Shown in pieces: positions 4,211 to 7,649 of a DNA stretch of 7,649 nt. Made by a program: the position numbers and the translations under genes. Positions within the stretch are counted from its first letter, which is position 1. Every line of letters begins with the position of its first letter. Under the pieces are notes generated by a model that was not told the DNA's origin, searched no databases, and saw only the letters and a program-made list of their open reading frames with translations. The stretch lies in contig JAUWHM010000088.1 in the NCBI GenBank assembly GCA_030605915.1, forward strand, positions 1 through 7,649, written 5' to 3'. This stretch comes from Nitrospirota bacterium (GTDB lineage Bacteria > NPL-UPA2 > JAGMAN01).

Positions 4211-5812
4211 ATGAAAATGTCGGGAGAGGAGAGATTGGCTAGATCTGCTGGTGGAATTGGTTTGGCCACCCTGGCTAGCCGCATCTTAGGCTATCTGCGC
4301 GATATGCTCATTGCCTCCCATTTCGGGACGGGTATCTATGCCGCTGTCTTCATAGCTGCCTTCCGCATCCCCAACCTGTTTCGCCGCCTCCTGGGAGAAG
4401 GAGCCCTCTCTGCCAGCTTCATTCCCGTCTTCACTGATTATTTAACTAAAAGGGGTAAGGAGGATGCCTGGCGGCTGGCTATAGTTGTCTTCAACCTTTT
4501 AGCCATAACCTTAGCTGGGTTAACCCTTCTGGGAAGCTTAGGAGCCCCCCTCTGGGCCAAATTAATAGTTCGCGGTTTCCCCTTGGAAGAGAAGGAGATG
4601 GTGGCTCGCATCTTAAGAATTCTCTTCCCTTATGTTTTCCTCATCGGGATAGCTGCTCTTTTTGGGAGTATTCTCAACTCCTTGAAGCATTTCGCTGCTC
4701 CTGCCCTCTTTCCAGCCATCCTCAACCTGTCCATGATCACTGCCCTTCTCCTCTATGTTAAGCCGGAAAGCGAGGAAGGAATTCGGACATTAGCTCTGGC
4801 AGTGCTGGTAGGCGGACTGGGTCAGCTCCTCATCCAGGTTCCAGTGCTCATAAGAAAGGGGATGCCATTTAAGTTAAGGTTTCTTTTCAAGCATCCAGCG
4901 GTAAATAGGATAATCCTCCACATGGGGCCGGCAGTGGTGGGAGTAGCTGTCTACCAGATAAATATCTTAGTTGATACTATCTGCGGCTCATATAAGTCCA
5001 TTGTAGGCGAGGGAGCTATCCCATCTCTCTATTTTGGTGCCCGGGTGATGCAGTTGCCTCTGGCCATCTTTGCCACAGCTATGGCCACCGCTGTCTTCCC
5101 GACCATGGCTGGCCAGGTTTCCCGGGAAAGGATGGAGGAACTGAAGGGAACTCTTCTCTTCGCCTTAAGGTCGGTATTCTTCCTCATCGTCCCCGCTTCG
5201 GTTGGGTTGATGGTTCTGAGAAGACAGATAATCTCCCTCCTCTTTGGGTGGGGCGCCTTTGACCTCGCCTCCACCGAGAGCACAGCTACCGCTCTTCTTT
5301 ATTATTCTATTGGACTTTTTGCCTATGCCGGAGTGTTAATAGCCAGCCGGGTCTTCTACTCTATACAAGATATGAAAACTCCGGTCAAGATAGGATGTGT
5401 GGCCATGGTGCTAAACATAATTCTTAATCTTGTTCTAATGCACCCTCTGAGGTTGGGAGGATTGGCTCTGGCTACCTCAGTATCGGCACTAATAAACCTG
5501 ATTCTTCTCCTTTATGTATTAAGCAGAAGAATAGGGAGAGTGAACAGGAGGGCTATTTTTAACTGCCTCTTGCGCATTACCTGGGCTTCCCTTCTCATGG
5601 GTTTCGTCTGCTATCTGGTAGCCGGGGCATTTATGGTGGAACCGGGCACAGCCAGCATATCTCAGAAATGCCTCCAGGTATTTATACCCATCTTAGCCGG
5701 AATAATAACCTTTCTCCTTATCTCCTTCTCCTTCAGATTTCAGGAAGTAAAGTTTCTCAAACGCATAATCCTCAGGGGGAACAGAAAGCCTAATCTATCA
5801 AGCGATACTTGA
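4211..5812 (+). CDS. murJ: Lipid II flippase MurJ (MviN family)
   Basis: MurJ moves lipid II, the peptidoglycan precursor, across the cytoplasmic membrane. The 533 residues and long series of hydrophobic segments fit the 14-helix MOP-family fold. Family motifs are clear: SRILGYLRD (23-31), FRIPNLFRRLLGEGALSASF (51-70) with FIPVF directly after, GPAVVGVAVYQINILVDT, and ARVMQLPLAIFATAMATAVFP. By alignment with E. coli MurJ from memory, R24, R30, D31, R58 and R278 correspond to R18, R24, D25, R52 and R270. The aspartate D39 of E. coli is replaced by Ala45 (YAAVFIAAF instead of DAFFVAF). The start is uncertain between ATG 4211 and ATG 4217; neither has a Shine-Dalgarno sequence, only an A-rich stretch. 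The gene follows a repeat-derived leader, diverges from rpsT and overlaps the last 23 bases of the convergent glycosyltransferase gene. The family assignment is secure. Confidence 0.95.
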   Translation: MKMSGEERLARSAGGIGLATLASRILGYLRDMLIASHFGTGIYAAVFIAAFRIPNLFRRLLGEGALSASFIPVFTDYLTKRGKEDAWRLAIVVFNLLAITLAGLTLLGSLGAPLWAKLIVRGFPLEEKEMVARILRILFPYVFLIGIAALFGSILNSLKHFAAPALFPAILNLSMITALLLYVKPESEEGIRTLALAVLVGGLGQLLIQVPVLIRKGMPFKLRFLFKHPAVNRIILHMGPAVVGVAVYQINILVDTICGSYKSIVGEGAIPSLYFGARVMQLPLAIFATAMATAVFPTMAGQVSRERMEELKGTLLFALRSVFFLIVPASVGLMVLRRQIISLLFGWGAFDLASTESTATALLYYSIGLFAYAGVLIASRVFYSIQDMKTPVKIGCVAMVLNIILNLVLMHPLRLGGLALATSVSALINLILLLYVLSRRIGRVNRRAIFNCLLRITWASLLMGFVCYLVAGAFMVEPGTASISQKCLQVFIPILAGIITFLLISFSFRFQEVKFLKRIILRGNRKPNLSSDT

Positions 5813-6467
5813 TGAGGCAGCCAAGGGCTACCAGGCCGTCCTTCCAGGAAACCTTCTTCCCTTCCCGGTATTCCCGGCCGGTGTAGGAGATGGGAACTTC
5901 GTAGACTCTATGTCCTCCCTTAAGGACTTTAGCTGTTATCTCCGGTTCAAAATTAAATCTATTTGATTTAATCTTCATCTCTTTAATGAGGTCAGACTTA
6001 AAGACTTTATAACCGGTCTCCATATCGGTCAAAGTGGTATCGAAGAGAATATTGGTTATAAGGGTGAGCAGTTTATTGCCCAGGCTGTGCCAGAATAACA
6101 TAGCCTTGTGTTCTCCTAAAAAACGACTGCCGTAGACCACTTCCGCTTTCCCTGTGAGGATGGGCTTCAGCAGACGAGGGTAGTCCTCGGGGTCGTATTC
6201 TAAGTCAGCATCCTGAATGATGACTATATCTCCGGTCACTTGGATTAGCCCGGTCCGGATGGCTGCACCTTTACCCGTGTTCTTGGAATGGTAAATCTTA
6301 ACTGTCTCTTTATTGGAGTAATGTTGAAGCACTGTTTTGGTTCCGTCATCGGAACCATCATCAACCACGATTATCTCTTTCTCCCAGGGGACAGCTTTCA
6401 CCTTCTCTAAAATTTTCAAGATAGTCTCTCTTTCATTGTAAACGGGAATGATGATGGAAAGTTTCAT
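5790..6467 (-). CDS. Family 2 glycosyltransferase, DPM/DPG-synthase-like, no membrane domain
   Basis: This 225-residue GT-A enzyme probably transfers a sugar from a nucleotide donor, most likely to polyprenyl phosphate. The order of motifs is that of dolichyl-phosphate mannose/glucose synthase-like GT2 proteins: IIIPVYNE (5-12), VVDDGSDDGT (34-43) for nucleotide binding, NTGKGAAIRTGL (63-74), the metal-binding DAD in QDADLEYDP (85-93), YGSRF (112-116), and TDMETGYKVF (147-156). A late segment, ISYTGREYREGKK, is also typical. No C-terminal transmembrane helices follow, so it is a short form that would sit peripherally at the inner face of the membrane. The ATG at 6467 overlaps the argJ TGA as ATGA and has no ribosome binding site, so translation is probably coupled to argJ. 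Its 3' end overlaps murJ tail to tail by 23 bases. The exact sugar and acceptor cannot be read from the sequence. Confidence 0.93.
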   Translation of the reverse strand: MKLSIIIPVYNERETILKILEKVKAVPWEKEIIVVDDGSDDGTKTVLQHYSNKETVKIYHSKNTGKGAAIRTGLIQVTGDIVIIQDADLEYDPEDYPRLLKPILTGKAEVVYGSRFLGEHKAMLFWHSLGNKLLTLITNILFDTTLTDMETGYKVFKSDLIKEMKIKSNRFNFEPEITAKVLKGGHRVYEVPISYTGREYREGKKVSWKDGLVALGCLIKYRLID

Positions 6468-7649
6468 GTTGGGTAACGAGAGTTAATCCTGACATAATTT
6501 TCTGAGAGGTCGCAGGTCCAGATGGTAGCCTCTACCCCAAAGGGCACAGGCCCTTTTCTTAGATTCAGGTCTACGGTAATCTTGATTTCGGGCTCAGCCA
6601 TTATTTTTTTTATTTTTGCCTGGTCAAATTTTTTTTCTCTTCCATGTTTAACTATCAGCTCCTTGCCCAAGTGGATGTTCACCTTTCTTTCATCTACCTC
6701 AACCCCAGCCTGACCGAGAGCGGCCATGATTCTTCCCCAGTTTGGGTCCTGGCCATAGAGAGCGGTCTTAACTAAATTTGAATTGGCAATGGAGGAGGCC
6801 GCCCTCTTTGCCTCCTGGAAGTTTTTAGCATTCTTTACCCTCACCTCTACGAATTTTGTTGCTCCTTCCCCATCAGCTACGATCATTTTAGCTAAGTAGA
6901 GGCTAACCCAGTCCAGGGCTTCCTGGAAACGGCAGAAAGCTTCCCCGCTACCTGTTATCTCATCATTTTTAGCTAAGCCATTAGCTAAAATAACCACCAT
7001 ATCATTGGTGCTCATGGCCCCGTCAATGGTAATGGAATTGAAGGATTTATCTGCTGAATCCCTTAAGGCTTTTCTCAGTGCTTGCTTAGAAATAAGGGCA
7101 TCGGTGGTGAGGAAAGCCAACATGGTGGCTAAATGAGGTGATATCATCCCCGCTCCTTTAGCTATCCCTCCTATTTTTATCTCCTTCCCACCGAGTTGTA
7201 TTTTCACTGTTATCTCTTTCATTGAACTATCGGTAGTCATGATGGCCTGAGCCACCCCAGTTCCTCCTTGACTACTAAGTGATGGAACTAATTTCCTGAT
7301 TCCCCTTTCCACCCTGTCTATAGGTAAGGGCTTCCCGATTATCCCGGTGGAGGCAACCAGGATATCTTCTTCTTTGATTCCCAACTGCCGAGCAGTGAGT
7401 TTTGCCATTAGACGGGCATCCTCCAATCCCTTCTTACCGGTACAGGCATTGGCATTGCCACTGTTAACGATAATCGCCTGCGCTTCGCTGTTCCTGAGAT
7501 GGTCTTTAGTAATGGTGAGAGGAGCCGCCCAGATGCGGTTGGTGGTGAAAAGGGCGCTCGTGCGAGCGGGGACATCTGAGTAGATGAGGGCTAAGTCTTT
7601 TCTTCGCTTCTTGATTCCACAGTTAACTGCGGCGGCCTTAAAGCCTTTG
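6464..7649 (-). CDS. argJ: Glutamate N-acetyltransferase / amino-acid acetyltransferase ArgJ, 5'-partial
   Basis: ArgJ moves the acetyl group from N-acetylornithine to glutamate in the cyclic arginine pathway; bifunctional forms also use acetyl-CoA. The frame is open to the window edge (first full codon at 7648), giving 394 residues with roughly the first dozen missing, since the visible start KGFKAAAVNCGIK is the usual beginning of the mature family sequence. TTG 7426 is an internal Leu, not the start. Motifs in order: TTNR, VNSGNANACTG, the STG of STGIIG (Thr codon 7346-7348, Gly 7343-7345) forming the oxyanion site, and KGAGMISPHLATMLAF. In the last, self-cleavage before Thr (codon 7124-7126) makes that Thr the nucleophile. 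Further on come DPNWGRIMAALGQAG and the C-terminal DLSENYVRINSRYPT. All key residues are present, so it should be active. Whether it is mono- or bifunctional cannot be told. The glycosyltransferase gene follows with a 4-base overlap; the promoter lies outside the window. Confidence 0.96.
   Translation of the reverse strand, partial: KGFKAAAVNCGIKKRRKDLALIYSDVPARTSALFTTNRIWAAPLTITKDHLRNSEAQAIIVNSGNANACTGKKGLEDARLMAKLTARQLGIKEEDILVASTGIIGKPLPIDRVERGIRKLVPSLSSQGGTGVAQAIMTTDSSMKEITVKIQLGGKEIKIGGIAKGAGMISPHLATMLAFLTTDALISKQALRKALRDSADKSFNSITIDGAMSTNDMVVILANGLAKNDEITGSGEAFCRFQEALDWVSLYLAKMIVADGEGATKFVEVRVKNAKNFQEAKRAASSIANSNLVKTALYGQDPNWGRIMAALGQAGVEVDERKVNIHLGKELIVKHGREKKFDQAKIKKIMAEPEIKITVDLNLRKGPVPFGVEATIWTCDLSENYVRINSRYPT

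Noticed and set aside
3981..4214. Plus-strand frame of 77 codons between holA and murJ
   Set aside because: It is mostly the antisense of rpsT and then runs through the rpsT/murJ promoter region and the repeat; the sequence is not protein-like.
7424..7426. TTG as the start codon of argJ
   Set aside because: The frame continues upstream to the window edge with conserved ArgJ sequence (TTNR, VNSGNANACTG), so this is an internal Leu codon.

Overview
This is a bacterial chromosome segment. Peptidoglycan flipping (MurJ), a bacterial clamp-loader delta subunit (HolA), ribosomal protein S20 and arginine biosynthesis (ArgJ) all point to Bacteria, with the standard genetic code and moderate GC. No gene identifies a phylum. 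A secreted Asp/Gly-rich repeat protein, palindromic GC-rich intergenic repeats and otherwise ordinary core genes are in keeping with an uncultured or metagenome-assembled lineage, but that is inference.

Left part (1-2066): accessory genes for secreted proteins. The C-terminal end of a larger Ig-like/repeat surface or secreted protein (1-1350) ends in two 55-residue repeats. A possible weak terminator follows, then a small signal-peptide-bearing helical protein (1426-2007) and a strong intrinsic terminator (2039-2066). Neither protein can be given a function.

Middle (2067-2809): about 740 bases without a convincing intact gene. It holds GC-rich hairpins, a possible decayed reading frame on the minus strand, a perfect 9-bp inverted repeat, and a C-rich, G-poor stretch leading to the probable holA promoter.

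Right part (2810-7649): compact core genes. holA (+) and rpsT (-) converge and overlap by 12 bases. rpsT (-) and murJ (+) diverge from a small intergenic region where I read two good sigma-70-type promoters whose -35 hexamers lie on the same bases. The inferred murJ leader consists almost wholly of a repeat with three 10-bp direct units and an inverted arm. murJ (+) then converges with, and overlaps by 23 bases, a GT2 glycosyltransferase gene (-). That gene is joined to argJ (-, start beyond the window) by a 4-base ATGA overlap, so argJ and the glycosyltransferase are probably co-transcribed.

Functionally the right half mixes replication (HolA), translation (S20), cell-wall precursor export (MurJ), polyprenyl-type sugar transfer (GT2) and arginine synthesis (ArgJ). 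MurJ and the glycosyltransferase both plausibly act at the cytoplasmic membrane on lipid-linked sugars, but they are on opposite strands. I see no defence system, CRISPR array, transposase, tRNA or rRNA. The most unusual items are the shared divergent promoter with its repeat-derived leader, and the tandem GDD repeats of the first protein.
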